Of a stretch of DNA of 64,000 nucleotides, positions 45,015-53,795 are shown in pieces. The stretch is from assembly GCA_020072585.1 (NCBI GenBank), contig JAIQGL010000001.1, positions 186,001 to 250,000 on the forward strand, read 5' to 3'. Position 1 is the first letter of the stretch. Every line of letters begins with the position of its first letter. Source of the stretch: Terriglobia bacterium. Its GTDB lineage: Bacteria; Acidobacteriota; Terriglobia; Terriglobales; Acidobacteriaceae. The translations under genes and the position numbers were made by a program. The notes under the pieces were generated by a model that was not told where the DNA came from, ran no database searches, and was given only the letters and a program-made list of their open reading frames with translations.

Positions 45015-46340
45015 ATGGCCATTTCTCCAGCACGGCTTGCGGCATTCAACATCCTGTTGCGTGTGGAGCGGGAAGCGGCATACGCCGTGGAGCTTCTGCA
45101 TTCTGAGCTTCTTGATGAACTCTCTCCCGTCGATCGTCGTCTGGTCACTGAGATCGTCATGGGTGTCCTGCGCTGGCGATCTGTGCTTGATCAAACCATC
45201 GCCCTGATGAGTTTCACTCCTTTTCGCAAACTTGATCTTGAAGTCCTCACCGCACTGCGAATTGGCGTTTATCAGAAACAGTTCCTCAGCAAGGTCCCGG
45301 CGCATGCTTCCGTGAATGAAACCGTGGAGCTGGTCAAGCATGCAAAGAAAGTTTCTGCCGCCGGACTGGTCAATGCCGTAATGCGCAAGGTCAAGTCGGC
45401 TGTCTATGATCCTCATGCCTCCAGATTGACCGGCGTAGAGTATCTCTCTTCCGCGCTGGCGCACCCAAAATGGTTGGTGGAGCGATGGGTGAAAGAACTT
45501 GACGAGGCCAATACCAGGCTGATCTGCGAATATGACCAGCATGTACCGCCTGCTGTTTTGCGCCTGAGCGGCATTGAAGATGAAGCGCGGCTTGCTCAGC
45601 AAGGCATTCAGCTCGCGTCCGGCGCTTTAATGAAAAACGCGCGAGCTGTGGTTGGCGGGGAACTGAGCGCCACAAAGCTCTTGCCTGGCGGAAATATTGC
45701 CATTCAGGATGAAGGCTCGCAGCTTGTCGCCGCGCTCATGGGGAAGGGCAGGCGCATTCTGGATTGTTGTGCTGCTCCGGGCGGCAAAACCTCCGCTCTG
45801 GCCACACGTCTACCGGCCGCGCAAATTGTTGCCGCCGAACTGCATCCTCATCGAGCAGCTTTACTGCGTAAGCTGGCGCCACAGCAAAACATAGAAGTTC
45901 TTACTGCTGACGCGCTTGCATTGCCCTTTGGCCCCGGCTTTGACCGCGTCCTTGCCGATGTCCCATGCTCCGGCACTGGGACGCTGGCGCGCAATCCAGA
46001 GATCAAATGGAAGCTCAAGCCCGAAGATCTTCTCGATCTGCAAGCGCGCCAGATCGCCATTCTGCGCGCGGCCATGCGGTATGTGGCTCCCGGCGGAAGG
46101 CTGGTCTATTCCACCTGCTCGCTGGAGCCAGAAGAGAATGAGCAGGTGATAGCGGTTTGTTTGCAAGGCGCATCTGACTTCCGGCTTATTCCTGTTAGAG
46201 CAGAGCTGGCTCGCTTACAGGAGTCCGGAGAACTGGTCTGGAAAAATATTGATCAACTCGTCAGTGACGAATACCTGCGTACTATTCCCGGTGTGCAGCC
46301 ATGCGATGGGTTCTTCGCCGCCATTCTCGAAAAGCATTAA
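45015..46340 (+). CDS. rsmB: 16S rRNA (cytosine(967)-C5)-methyltransferase
   Basis: 441 residues. The N-terminal NusB-like RNA-binding domain (ARLAAFNILLRVEREAAYAVELL ... RRLVTEIVMGVLRWRSVLDQ) is followed by the SAM-dependent methyltransferase: ILDCCAAPGGKTSALA (SAM site), DVPCSGTGTLARNPEIKW (Cys of PCSG) and LVYSTCSLEPEENEQV (Cys of TCS, the nucleophile). It methylates C967 in helix 31 of 16S rRNA. The order def-fmt-rsmB is a very common bacterial operon. Confidence 0.96.
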   Translation: MAISPARLAAFNILLRVEREAAYAVELLHSELLDELSPVDRRLVTEIVMGVLRWRSVLDQTIALMSFTPFRKLDLEVLTALRIGVYQKQFLSKVPAHASVNETVELVKHAKKVSAAGLVNAVMRKVKSAVYDPHASRLTGVEYLSSALAHPKWLVERWVKELDEANTRLICEYDQHVPPAVLRLSGIEDEARLAQQGIQLASGALMKNARAVVGGELSATKLLPGGNIAIQDEGSQLVAALMGKGRRILDCCAAPGGKTSALATRLPAAQIVAAELHPHRAALLRKLAPQQNIEVLTADALALPFGPGFDRVLADVPCSGTGTLARNPEIKWKLKPEDLLDLQARQIAILRAAMRYVAPGGRLVYSTCSLEPEENEQVIAVCLQGASDFRLIPVRAELARLQESGELVWKNIDQLVSDEYLRTIPGVQPCDGFFAAILEKH

Positions 46341-46695
46341 CCACAACGGGCATAAAGGAACACATAGGAGTGCGGTTCTGGGCCTGCGCCAGGCGCCGCC
46401 GTTTGTGCGCTGATGCTCACACCCTGGTGTGCTCCACATCACGGAGGCTGCTGCTCTGCTGCGATTAGCATGAAACTGGCTCCAAGGAAGCAGGTGTCTG
46501 GTGCGCAATAAGGCACCGCGTCCGGCTAACCCCTCGGGAGCATTGAGGGCTCGGGCTCTGGGCTGCACCTCCGATGTCGAACTCATTTACCACAAGCAAG
46601 CCTGGTTGAGCCGCTGGAATTCTGGGATCAGAGAAACTCCATCGCCATGGCCAAGCCCAAAGTTGCCAGAGCAGGTCCTCGGGAAAGGACGCATT
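46341..46695. other. intergenic region with degraded repeat, no gene
   Basis: 355 bp. It begins with TTAACCACAACGGGCATAAA then GGAACACATAGG (about 46338-46369), a decayed copy of a dispersed repeat, followed by GC-rich sequence without a supported frame. A frame open from 46501 into the next gene lacks a ribosome-binding site and recognisable domains upstream of 46696. Confidence 0.5.
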
Positions 46696-48090
46696 ATGCC
46701 ACTCACAAAGCTTGATACGGTCATGAAGATCCCCTTCATAGAGGGAATGGTGCCGGGGATGGGCGTTGAGGCAGTTACAGGGCGCCTTTGTTCACCGGCT
46801 GTCATGAAGTTCAGCCTGGCGGCCGGCACGATCCGGCACGACGAGGAATCCAACTACAACATCTTCCAGAGCCTGGAGGATTTTGCATCCAGCTTTGAAA
46901 CCAGTGCCGCTGGAACGTTCAGTCTTTTCGGCGTTGACGTTTCCGCGAAAGCCTCTTACCTCAAAGAGCTCAAGTACCAGAAAAATTCTCTATACATTGA
47001 AGCCACCAAGGTCCTCACCTTTCATCCCCTGGACCGGACGGCGTTTGTGCTTCCCAGCGTCACCGATTATGTGTTGAGTGACGAGGCGAAACAGATGCCA
47101 GAGGAAAAGTTCCGGAAAAAGTATGGAGATTACTTTGTGGCCGGCTACATCTCCAAGGCAACGTTCCGGGCTATGCTGTCGTGTTTCGCAAGCGACTCGA
47201 CCAGCCACCAGGAATTCGCGACGGAGATCAACATCAAAAAGCCGGACATGTTCAGCACGGAAGGGCGCCTCAAGATGACTGAGATCGCCTCCAAACACAA
47301 TGTGACCATCCGCTGCCATGTCTCCATGACCGGAGTCGAGGGAGGCTCGCGCTCTGAGAGCACATCCCTGATGGACATTGAGCCGAAGCTCAAGATGTTT
47401 TCGGAAACCGCGGTCGGTGAGCCGGATGAAGCCGTGCTCTATCACCACACGCTGGTCGGCGCCAATGTCCCGTCGAGCCTGGAAATCGATCCCGACGCTA
47501 TGATGCGCATCGCCGATCTTTATTCCAAGTCCCGCATGGCTCCTATATTGCTCAATGGGTGCCCTGCCAAATACAAGCGTGAGCTGGAGAAGAAACTTAA
47601 GGACCTGCTGAACGCCATCCAGACCCGCAAGGACCAGTTGCCCAGCAACCCGGTCCTGCTCAACAACATTTATGACCGGTTTGAGGCCTGGTGGACGGAG
47701 ATCCAGACATTCTTCGCTTATCACGCTCTCTACCTGGAGGTGCACGCCAGGACGGGCAAAGGGGGCGTGCGTCCGCTCGATTACCACGATCCGCTGGTCG
47801 CGATCAGTGAAGTCTTCCGCCAGCGGCAGAACAAACCATATACCAAGCCGGGCTGGCAGGAAGCCGATTGGGTTTATGCCAATGCCGACAAAACCATTGT
47901 GGGTTACGAATTAATTTCCCGCAAAGATCACAACGGAGGCATCTCCATCACGGATGGCGGACTGCTGAAGTCATCCATGAAGGTGCACTCCCGTTCAGAC
48001 TACGACCGGGGCATTGACTGGGAGGTAGTGCTCTACGCGGTTGACTCCAAGTGGATGCAATTTCCGGAACAGCTCGCTATTGCTGCATAG
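46696..48090 (+). CDS. possible MACPF/perforin-like protein
   Basis: 464 residues from the ATG at 46696, chosen for GGAAAGGA six bases upstream. No signal peptide. Residues about 30-250 contain FSLAAGTIRHDEESNYNIFQSLEDFASSFETSAAGTFSLFGVDVSAKASYLKEL, then EEKFRKKYGDYFVAGYISKATFRAMLSCFASD. The YGDYFVAGY element followed by a strand resembles the (Y/F)G(T/D)H(Y/F)V segment that marks MACPF domains, and the two amphipathic blocks fit its helix clusters. The last 130 residues are a separate beta-rich domain (DWVYANADKTIVGYELISRKDH). Assignment is tentative; it could also be an uncharacterised non-pore family. Confidence 0.5.
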   Translation: MPLTKLDTVMKIPFIEGMVPGMGVEAVTGRLCSPAVMKFSLAAGTIRHDEESNYNIFQSLEDFASSFETSAAGTFSLFGVDVSAKASYLKELKYQKNSLYIEATKVLTFHPLDRTAFVLPSVTDYVLSDEAKQMPEEKFRKKYGDYFVAGYISKATFRAMLSCFASDSTSHQEFATEINIKKPDMFSTEGRLKMTEIASKHNVTIRCHVSMTGVEGGSRSESTSLMDIEPKLKMFSETAVGEPDEAVLYHHTLVGANVPSSLEIDPDAMMRIADLYSKSRMAPILLNGCPAKYKRELEKKLKDLLNAIQTRKDQLPSNPVLLNNIYDRFEAWWTEIQTFFAYHALYLEVHARTGKGGVRPLDYHDPLVAISEVFRQRQNKPYTKPGWQEADWVYANADKTIVGYELISRKDHNGGISITDGGLLKSSMKVHSRSDYDRGIDWEVVLYAVDSKWMQFPEQLAIAA

Positions 48091-48103
48091 GCGGGCCATG
48101 CAA

Positions 48104-48176
48104 GATTGCCAGAATCGCCGGGGGTTCCGAAGGCGGGGGTATTACTCTTCGGTGACCCTTGGTGATTCTGGCAATT
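48104..48176. repeat. inverted repeat ATTGCCAGAATCGCC
   Basis: ATTGCCAGAATCGCC (48105-48119) and GGTGATTCTGGCAAT (48161-48175) can pair over 15 bp with one G-T pair, around a 41-base loop. It lies between convergent genes and may act as a terminator. It shares the ATTGCCA.AATCGCC unit with 27661-27755. Confidence 0.65.
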
Positions 48177-48267
48177 AGAACAGTTCTTCTCTGCTTCGGC
48201 GCGCCACCCATGCCGGCGGTTTCGTTTGAAATCCGTGGATCGACTGTCGTGTCCTTTGTGGTTAAGC

Positions 48268-48990
48268 TTACTTCCTCACATCAAAGCTGATCGTCGCGCC
48301 CGCAGTTACACGCTGTCCCGCGGGAGGAGATTGCCGCAGGATGATCCCGGTCACACCTGTGGAATTGCCGTCGCTGCTGACGGTGTGAACTTTGCCCAGC
48401 ATGAAACCGCCCTTGATGAGCGCCGTGCTCGCTTCGGCCAGGGACTTTCCCACAAAACTGGGCATCACGTAGCGCGGTGAGTTGTCGGCCGCGGAAAAGA
48501 TCAATCCCACTTTGGGCGAGGTGACCTCCGTAGCTTCAGGCGGCGGATTCTGCGCGACCACTGTTTCCGGTGCTACCCCAGCAAGATGTATGGAGCCTAC
48601 GGTCCCGATTTCCAGGTTGCGGCGGCTGATGTTGATTCCCGCTGCATGCTGGCTCTGCCCGATCAGCATTGGTACCGCGGCACGCTGCGGACCAAGGCTT
48701 TCTGCCACGCGGATCTTCCAGCCCCGGCGCACGGTAGAATCCTGGGCGGGCGATTGCGATACGATCCGGCCTTCAGGTACCGAGGCGCTGTAGAAGCGGC
48801 TCTCAATGGAAAGCACCAGGCCGTCAGAGTTGGCGATGCGCTCCGCTTCCACCGGGGTCAGTCCTGCCAGACGGGGAACACGCACTTCACGGCCCTGGAT
48901 GGCAAAACGCATGGCCAGCAATGCTGAAGAGAGAAAGACCAGCAGCAGCACCAGGCTGAGAAAAAAGAATTTGACGAGTTTGCGCAACAC
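48268..48990 (-). CDS. membrane-anchored PASTA-domain protein
   Basis: 240 residues, GTG start with GGAGG upstream inside the end of the PBP gene. An N-terminal TM helix (FFFLSLVLLLVFLSSALLAMRFAI) is followed by three PASTA repeats: VRVPRLAGLTPVEAERIANSDGLVL ..., VPMLIGQSQHAAGINISRRNLEIG ..., YVMPSFVGKSLAEASTALIKGGFMLG ..., each ending in an SQSPAQ/QNPPPE/QSPPAG turn. PASTA domains bind muropeptides or beta-lactams and normally sit on PknB kinases or PBPs. Here they form a separate protein, translated directly after PBP1A (no gap between stop and start), so the two probably work as a pair. Confidence 0.88.
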   Translation of the reverse strand: MLRKLVKFFFLSLVLLLVFLSSALLAMRFAIQGREVRVPRLAGLTPVEAERIANSDGLVLSIESRFYSASVPEGRIVSQSPAQDSTVRRGWKIRVAESLGPQRAAVPMLIGQSQHAAGINISRRNLEIGTVGSIHLAGVAPETVVAQNPPPEATEVTSPKVGLIFSAADNSPRYVMPSFVGKSLAEASTALIKGGFMLGKVHTVSSDGNSTGVTGIILRQSPPAGQRVTAGATISFDVRK

Positions 48991-51285
48991 CTAGTGTGCC
49001 TCCGCGTCACCGGGATGGCGGAGTGGCGTGATGGCGGCGCGATTGATGGCCGCCGCATGTTTTTTCCCATTGCCGGTGGAGAGGAAGACTTCGTCTTTTC
49101 GCGCAGGATCGGCAACCACGGCGCGCATGAAGTCAACCCAGATGGGCAACGCCGCGTGGCCGCCGGTTTCGTTCTCTCCCAGGTTCTTTTTTTCGTCAAA
49201 GCCCACCCAGACGCCGCAAGTCACGCTGGGCGTGAATCCGATAAACCAGGCGTCGGTGTAGTCGTTCGTTGTGCCGGTCTTTCCCGCCACGGGATGGTTC
49301 AGCTTGCGGGCAATGCCTCCGGTGCCATGCTTCACCACTTCTTCCAATAATGACACCATGGTGCGCGCCGTGCGCTGGCTGATCACGTCTTTGGCGTCAG
49401 GGAAATCCTGCTCCAGCAGGTGGCCTTCATAGTCGGTTACTTTGCGGATGTAGCGCGGCTCAATGCGCAGGCCATCATTCGGGAAGACCGTGAAAGCGGC
49501 GGTCTGTTCATAAAGTGTCAGGTCGGCGGCGCCCAGGGCCACCGGCAAAAACGGCAGGATGGGCGAGGTCATGCCGAATCGGCGGGCGTAGTCGGCCACC
49601 GTCGGCATGCCTACTTTCTGCGCCAGCTTGACCGCGGGAATGTTGCGCGACTCAGCCAGGGCATGGCGCAAGGTGATGTTGCCTTCGAATCTGCGATCAA
49701 AGTTTCGCGGTGCATATGGCGTTCCCGCGCTGTTGAAGGTTGTGGGCGCGTCCAGGATGAGGTCGTCCGGTTCGGCGCCCTGGTCGATGGCGGCGGTATA
49801 CACAATCGGCTTGAATGACGATCCCGCCTGGCGCTGCGCCTGCGTCGCGCGGTTGAACTTGGACTCATCGTAGTCGCGGCCGCCGACCATGGCTTTGATG
49901 TCGCCGGTCGCATTGTCAATGGCCAGCAATGCTCCCTGCGCTCCGGAATCCTGTTCCAGAGAAACCCTGGCTGAACCGTCAGCGTTCAAAGCCAGGACCT
50001 TGACGTAAACAATGTCTCCCACAGCCAGCATGTTCTTGGGCAGTTTGCGGCCGGTCCATGCAAACTCCGCCGGGCCCAGGTTGGCGCTGTAACGCCCTAG
50101 CTTGATCTTGCAGAATTGCAGCCCAATATCCACCACCAGAGCGTGGACGTAGTCGCCAACAGCAACCGGCTTCTGCCAGTCAGGGTCCTGATACTTGCTG
50201 ATGGCCTCTCCATTTTGGACCACATTCTTCAGCGGGCCTTTCCATCCATGGCGGCGCTCGTATGCGGCCAGTCCGTCCAGCACTGCCTGTGTGGCCGTTT
50301 TTTGCAGGTCCAGATCGAGCGAAGTGTAAACGCGCAGTCCGCCCTCATGCACCTGGTCCGTGCCGTACTTCTTTTCCAGATAGCGGCGTACCTCTTCCAC
50401 AAAGTTTGGCGCCGGAGACCTGTCAGGCAGCACATTCAAATGCAGTGCGGTGGTCTTTGCCCGGCCCGCTTCTTCGGCGGTGATCTTGCCGTCCTCCAGC
50501 ATGTTGTTAATGACCAGATTACGGCGCTTTACCGCGCGATCAGGAAAGTTAATTGGAGAATAAGATACCGGGGCCTTCGGCAATCCTGCCAACAGCGCCG
50601 CCTCTTCAAGCTTCAGCGCTTTGGCAGGTTTATTAAAGTAGTATTGTGCACCCGCCTCAAAACCATAGACGCCATGTCCCAGAAAGATCTGGTTGCAGTA
50701 CATGGTGAAGATCTGCTGCTTAGTAAAGCGCCGTTCAATCTGCAAAGAGAGGATCGCCTCCTGTACCTTGCGGCTGAAATGGCGCTCTGGGGAAAGAAAC
50801 AGGTTGCGCGAGAGCTGCATGGTCAGCGTGGAAGCGCCCTGCGCGCGCGTGTTTGAGGTTACATCACGATACGTGGCGCCCAGCACGCGCCAGAAGTTGA
50901 TGCCCCAGTGCGTCTCAAACGTCTTGTCTTCCGTGGAAAGAATGGCGTCCCGCAGCACCTTGGGAAAATCGTCATAAGAAACCAGAACACGGCGTTGCAG
51001 GGCAAAAGAGCCAATTTGTCTCCCATGGTCGTCATAAAGTTCCGTGATGGTGCTGGGACGATAACGCTCCAGATCGCTGATCTGCGGAAGGTCAGTGGAA
51101 TAGACCATCAACAGACCGGCCATAATGCCCAGAAAAGCCGCGGTCAGCGTGAGCATGGCAAACACAACGCGTCCTACCAGCGGTTTCCCAGCTACTTTGA
51201 GTGCCGGAAGCTCTGCAAGAAACTTCATGGGGAAGGAGGTTAGATCAAGGCCAGAATAGCATGGTTTAGCGGCCCGGGACTTCAT
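48991..51285 (-). CDS. class A penicillin-binding protein (PBP1A-like)
   Basis: 764 residues (an internal ATG at 51228 is an alternative start). A TM helix near 38-60 is followed by a GT51 glycosyltransferase domain: ILSTEDKTFETHWGINFWRVLGA (catalytic Glu about 118), GASTLTMQLSRNLFLSPE and RKVQEAILSLQIERRFTKQQI. An OB-like insert lies near 340-450. The transpeptidase has SSFK (about 487), ESRNIPAVKLAQ (SxN) and KTGTTNDYTDAWF (about 665). It polymerises and cross-links peptidoglycan at the inner membrane. Unlike many PBP1 proteins it lacks C-terminal PASTA domains, which are encoded by the next gene. Confidence 0.94.
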   Translation of the reverse strand: MKSRAAKPCYSGLDLTSFPMKFLAELPALKVAGKPLVGRVVFAMLTLTAAFLGIMAGLLMVYSTDLPQISDLERYRPSTITELYDDHGRQIGSFALQRRVLVSYDDFPKVLRDAILSTEDKTFETHWGINFWRVLGATYRDVTSNTRAQGASTLTMQLSRNLFLSPERHFSRKVQEAILSLQIERRFTKQQIFTMYCNQIFLGHGVYGFEAGAQYYFNKPAKALKLEEAALLAGLPKAPVSYSPINFPDRAVKRRNLVINNMLEDGKITAEEAGRAKTTALHLNVLPDRSPAPNFVEEVRRYLEKKYGTDQVHEGGLRVYTSLDLDLQKTATQAVLDGLAAYERRHGWKGPLKNVVQNGEAISKYQDPDWQKPVAVGDYVHALVVDIGLQFCKIKLGRYSANLGPAEFAWTGRKLPKNMLAVGDIVYVKVLALNADGSARVSLEQDSGAQGALLAIDNATGDIKAMVGGRDYDESKFNRATQAQRQAGSSFKPIVYTAAIDQGAEPDDLILDAPTTFNSAGTPYAPRNFDRRFEGNITLRHALAESRNIPAVKLAQKVGMPTVADYARRFGMTSPILPFLPVALGAADLTLYEQTAAFTVFPNDGLRIEPRYIRKVTDYEGHLLEQDFPDAKDVISQRTARTMVSLLEEVVKHGTGGIARKLNHPVAGKTGTTNDYTDAWFIGFTPSVTCGVWVGFDEKKNLGENETGGHAALPIWVDFMRAVVADPARKDEVFLSTGNGKKHAAAINRAAITPLRHPGDAEAH

Positions 51286-51344
51286 GCCAGCGGGGCACGG
51301 GATTTAGTAACTGTGTGGCACTGATTTTCCAAAAACGAGGGTTC

Positions 51345-51377
51345 CAAAACGAAAAGCGCGCCACGGAGGGCGCGCCT
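51345..51377 (-). terminator. Rho-independent terminator after the S41-like gene
   Basis: On the minus strand GCGCGCC-ctccgt-GGCGCGC (51375-51356) is followed by TTTTCGTTTT. It lies 20 bp after the stop codon at 51397 and separates this gene from PBP1A. Confidence 0.8.
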
Positions 51378-51396
51378 TTGCGGAAAAGCATGAAAC

Positions 51397-52623
51397 CTAG
51401 CCTTTTTGTGCCTTGTTTTTCAAGACCTCAATGGCGCGGCGGAGCTGCTCATCTTCCTTGGGCTGCACCTTCTGGGGTTCGTCAGTCGGGTTACTGTCAT
51501 CATCATCAGAAATGGCAAGTATGTCGTCATTGGCTGCCACCAGGATGTTCGGCGTGATGCCGGTATCCTGTATGACTTTGCCGTTGGAGGTGTAGTACTT
51601 GGCGACGGAGAGAATCAGAGCTGATCCGTCCGGTACCTCAATCAGCTTTTGCACTGAGCCTTCACCAAAGGTCTTGTCGCCGAGCACGTCCCCGCGGGTG
51701 TTATCCAGGATTGCCGAAGCTACCAGTTCCGCTGCGCCTGCCGTGCCGCGGTTCACCAGAACTGCCAGAGGCAGATCGGTAATCTTTTTCTGGGGATCAG
51801 CGGTGTAGGTAACCTTCTCAAACTTCTGGCCCTGTAAGGTTCCGATGGTGCCTTTGCCCAGGAAGAGATTGGCCACGGCCACGCCCTCTTCTTCATCGCC
51901 TTCAGAGTCATAACGCAGGTCAAGCACCAGTTTCTTGGCGCCCTTCTTCTGTAGTGATTTGATCTTCTCCGCGATCTCCGCGGCCTTGCCCTTGGTAAGC
52001 ACAACGGCCTTGATCACGCCCACGTTGTCCGCCGTCAGCTGCTCCTGTACCGCAGGAAGCGTGACCACGTCACGGACTACGGTCATCTTTTGCGGCTCAA
52101 TCTTGCGTGTGCGGATGATGGTCAGCTCCAGGCGCGAACCGGGCTCGCCCACCAGATGGTTCTTTACCGCCGCCAGCGAAAGATCATGTGTGCTCAGGCC
52201 CTCTACGGTTTCAATGATGTCACCCGCGTTAATGCCTGCTTTCTCGGCTGGACCTCCGGGAATCACTGAAACAATGGCGGCATAGCCAAATCGCTTGGAA
52301 ACCGTGGCGCCAATGCTCGCCTTGCCGTCCGCCTTTTTCTGCTTGAAAACTTTGTATTCAGCGGGAGTCAGGTAGCTGGAGTCAGCGTCAAGCGATTCCA
52401 GAAGGCCATGCAGTGCGCCATTGGTTACAGCGCTCATGTTGGGCTCTTCCACGTATTCCGCGCGAACGCGATAGAGCACTTCACTGTATACGCCTATGTG
52501 CTTAAGGGTAACGTCACCGCTGCTGCTGGAGCCGGAGGCGTGAACGCCAAGGCTGCCAATCATGACAAAAGCGATGATCAACATGGAGCTGGTTAGGAGG
52601 AGAACTTGGATCTTTTTGGACAT
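51397..52623 (-). CDS. S41 (carboxy-terminal processing protease) family protein lacking the catalytic Ser and Lys
   Basis: 408 residues with a signal peptide or anchor (LLLTSSMLIIAFVMIGSLGVHA). A helical N-domain is followed by a PDZ domain (about 98-185: GATVSKRFGYAAIVSVIPGGPAEKAGINAGDIIETVEG) and the S41 core (about 190-370). In active Ctp/Prc proteins the nucleophile lies in SASASE and the general-base Lys in TFGKG. Here those segments read NRGTAGAAELVASAI and DKTFGEGSVQ: Gly at 296 and Glu at 321. The 25-residue spacing equals that of Ser430/Lys455 in E. coli Prc. The fold is intact, so it is probably a non-proteolytic PDZ scaffold. The tail is acidic, then lysine-rich. Confidence 0.88.
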   Translation of the reverse strand: MSKKIQVLLLTSSMLIIAFVMIGSLGVHASGSSSSGDVTLKHIGVYSEVLYRVRAEYVEEPNMSAVTNGALHGLLESLDADSSYLTPAEYKVFKQKKADGKASIGATVSKRFGYAAIVSVIPGGPAEKAGINAGDIIETVEGLSTHDLSLAAVKNHLVGEPGSRLELTIIRTRKIEPQKMTVVRDVVTLPAVQEQLTADNVGVIKAVVLTKGKAAEIAEKIKSLQKKGAKKLVLDLRYDSEGDEEEGVAVANLFLGKGTIGTLQGQKFEKVTYTADPQKKITDLPLAVLVNRGTAGAAELVASAILDNTRGDVLGDKTFGEGSVQKLIEVPDGSALILSVAKYYTSNGKVIQDTGITPNILVAANDDILAISDDDDSNPTDEPQKVQPKEDEQLRRAIEVLKNKAQKG

Positions 52624-52807
52624 CAGACCGACCTTTATTCCTTATAGAGACGAAAGAACGCCTGCAAAGGTGAGCTAATACTTATTATAGCCACTTTTTT
52701 GGATGCGGTTCAGCTTTCTCAGGGAGCGGGAAAATCTTAAGTCACTCCCCCCAATGGCCGATTTTCGTCCTGTTAAGGAACGCAGGGGTGGGCTGTTTTT
52801 TGCAGCT

Positions 52808-53212
52808 TTAGCGACGCGAATTGAGGATTCCCAGTATTTCCCTGAGTCCCTGGCGGACTTGCTTCAGCTCGCCCCGTCCCGCCGGTGGGGGGACGGCAAA
52901 CGGCAACGGCGTTTGCTTACGCTTGGTTTCCGCCTTTAACTGCTGGCGCGCTCCGGCAATGGTAAAGCCCTGATCATAGAGAAGCTTTTTCACCCGGAGC
53001 ACGTTTTCCACATCAATCTTGCGATACATACGCTGGCCGGTCCCGCTTTTGCTGGGTTTAAGCTGGGTGAATTCAGTCTCCCAGAAGCGGAGCACATAGC
53101 TAGGCAGGCCGCAGAGGCGGCTGACCTCACCAATGCGGAAATAGAGCTTGTCCGGAATAATGACTTCGCCGGAAACGGGTTTCCGTGCGATGCTTTTTGC
53201 AAGTTTATGCAT
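52808..53212 (-). CDS. MerR family transcriptional regulator
   Basis: About 134 residues from the ATG at 53212 (a GTG at 53221 would add three). The winged helix YFRIGEVSRLCGLPSYVLRFWETEFTQLKPSKSGTGQRMYRKIDVENVLRVKKLLYDQGFTIAGARQQL is complete: HTH, wing with SGTGQRMYR, and the helix pair. The C-terminus is short and has no Cys, so no metal or thiol sensor is evident. Soluble MerR-type proteins of this short class are often nucleoid or growth regulators; the target is unknown. It lies 184 bp before the S41-like gene in the same direction. Confidence 0.87.
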   Translation of the reverse strand: MHKLAKSIARKPVSGEVIIPDKLYFRIGEVSRLCGLPSYVLRFWETEFTQLKPSKSGTGQRMYRKIDVENVLRVKKLLYDQGFTIAGARQQLKAETKRKQTPLPFAVPPPAGRGELKQVRQGLREILGILNSRR

Positions 53213-53318
53213 GGGATCCACGGACGAAGCGGATAAGCGGATATTAAGTCCGATAACCGTCCACCGTCAACCGAATAAAGCTTTCCTGGTTTATTTCTAT
53301 CGTCCGGCGGCCGACTGG

Positions 53319-53561
53319 CTATGGAGGCGTCTGGGTCTTGTCCTCTACTTTTTCGGCGCCCTTCTTGGTGCCCTTGGCTGCCTTGTGAACAGCCTTCTTG
53401 GTCCCTTTTTTGATTTTATGGCCGGTTTTCTTGGCAGCTTTGCCGGTGGAGTGCGCTGCGTCTTTGGTGTCCTGCTTGATCCCGCTGTCGTCTTGCTGAG
53501 CCAAAGCGCCCAGAGAGAGCATGAACGCCATCACCAACGCGAACAGAAACTTCAATTTCAT
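53319..53561 (-). CDS. exported lysine-rich mini-protein (histone H1-like composition)
   Basis: 80 residues from the ATG at 53561, with GAGGTG upstream. A signal peptide (LKFLFALVMAFMLSLGALAQ) is followed by about 58 residues that are about one third Lys, with AAKKTG, IKKGTKKAVHKAAKGTKKGAEK repeats. It has no fixed fold by pattern. The composition resembles the H1-like tails seen in bacterial nucleoid proteins, but the signal peptide puts it in the periplasm or outside, where it could bind anionic polymers or envelope lipids. Confidence 0.7.
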   Translation of the reverse strand: MKLKFLFALVMAFMLSLGALAQQDDSGIKQDTKDAAHSTGKAAKKTGHKIKKGTKKAVHKAAKGTKKGAEKVEDKTQTPP

Positions 53562-53700
53562 CAATGCACCTCGATAAGTTCGTCGGATTCCGGCGGCACT
53601 GTTTAAGTTGCCTGCCTTACTTCCTTAACGCGCGGCAGCTTGCAAGCTGCTGCTCCGAATTTTCAAGGCGATGATGAAGTTGAAGCGCTGTTGAGCAGAA

Positions 53701-53722
53701 GCGGCCGGGCACGCCCGGCCGC
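53701..53722. other. perfect GC-rich palindrome
   Basis: GCGGCCGGGC-AC-GCCCGGCCGC, a 10-bp perfect inverted repeat between two minus-strand genes. There is no T-tract on either side. It may act as a weak terminator or mRNA end for the LytTR gene, whose stop is 74 bp away. Confidence 0.4.
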
Positions 53723-53795
53723 GGATGGGTTCGCTCGCTCATGCGGGAGACACTACTTGGCAACGTTATCTGGTTGGCAAAGGGGCCCGGCTTCC

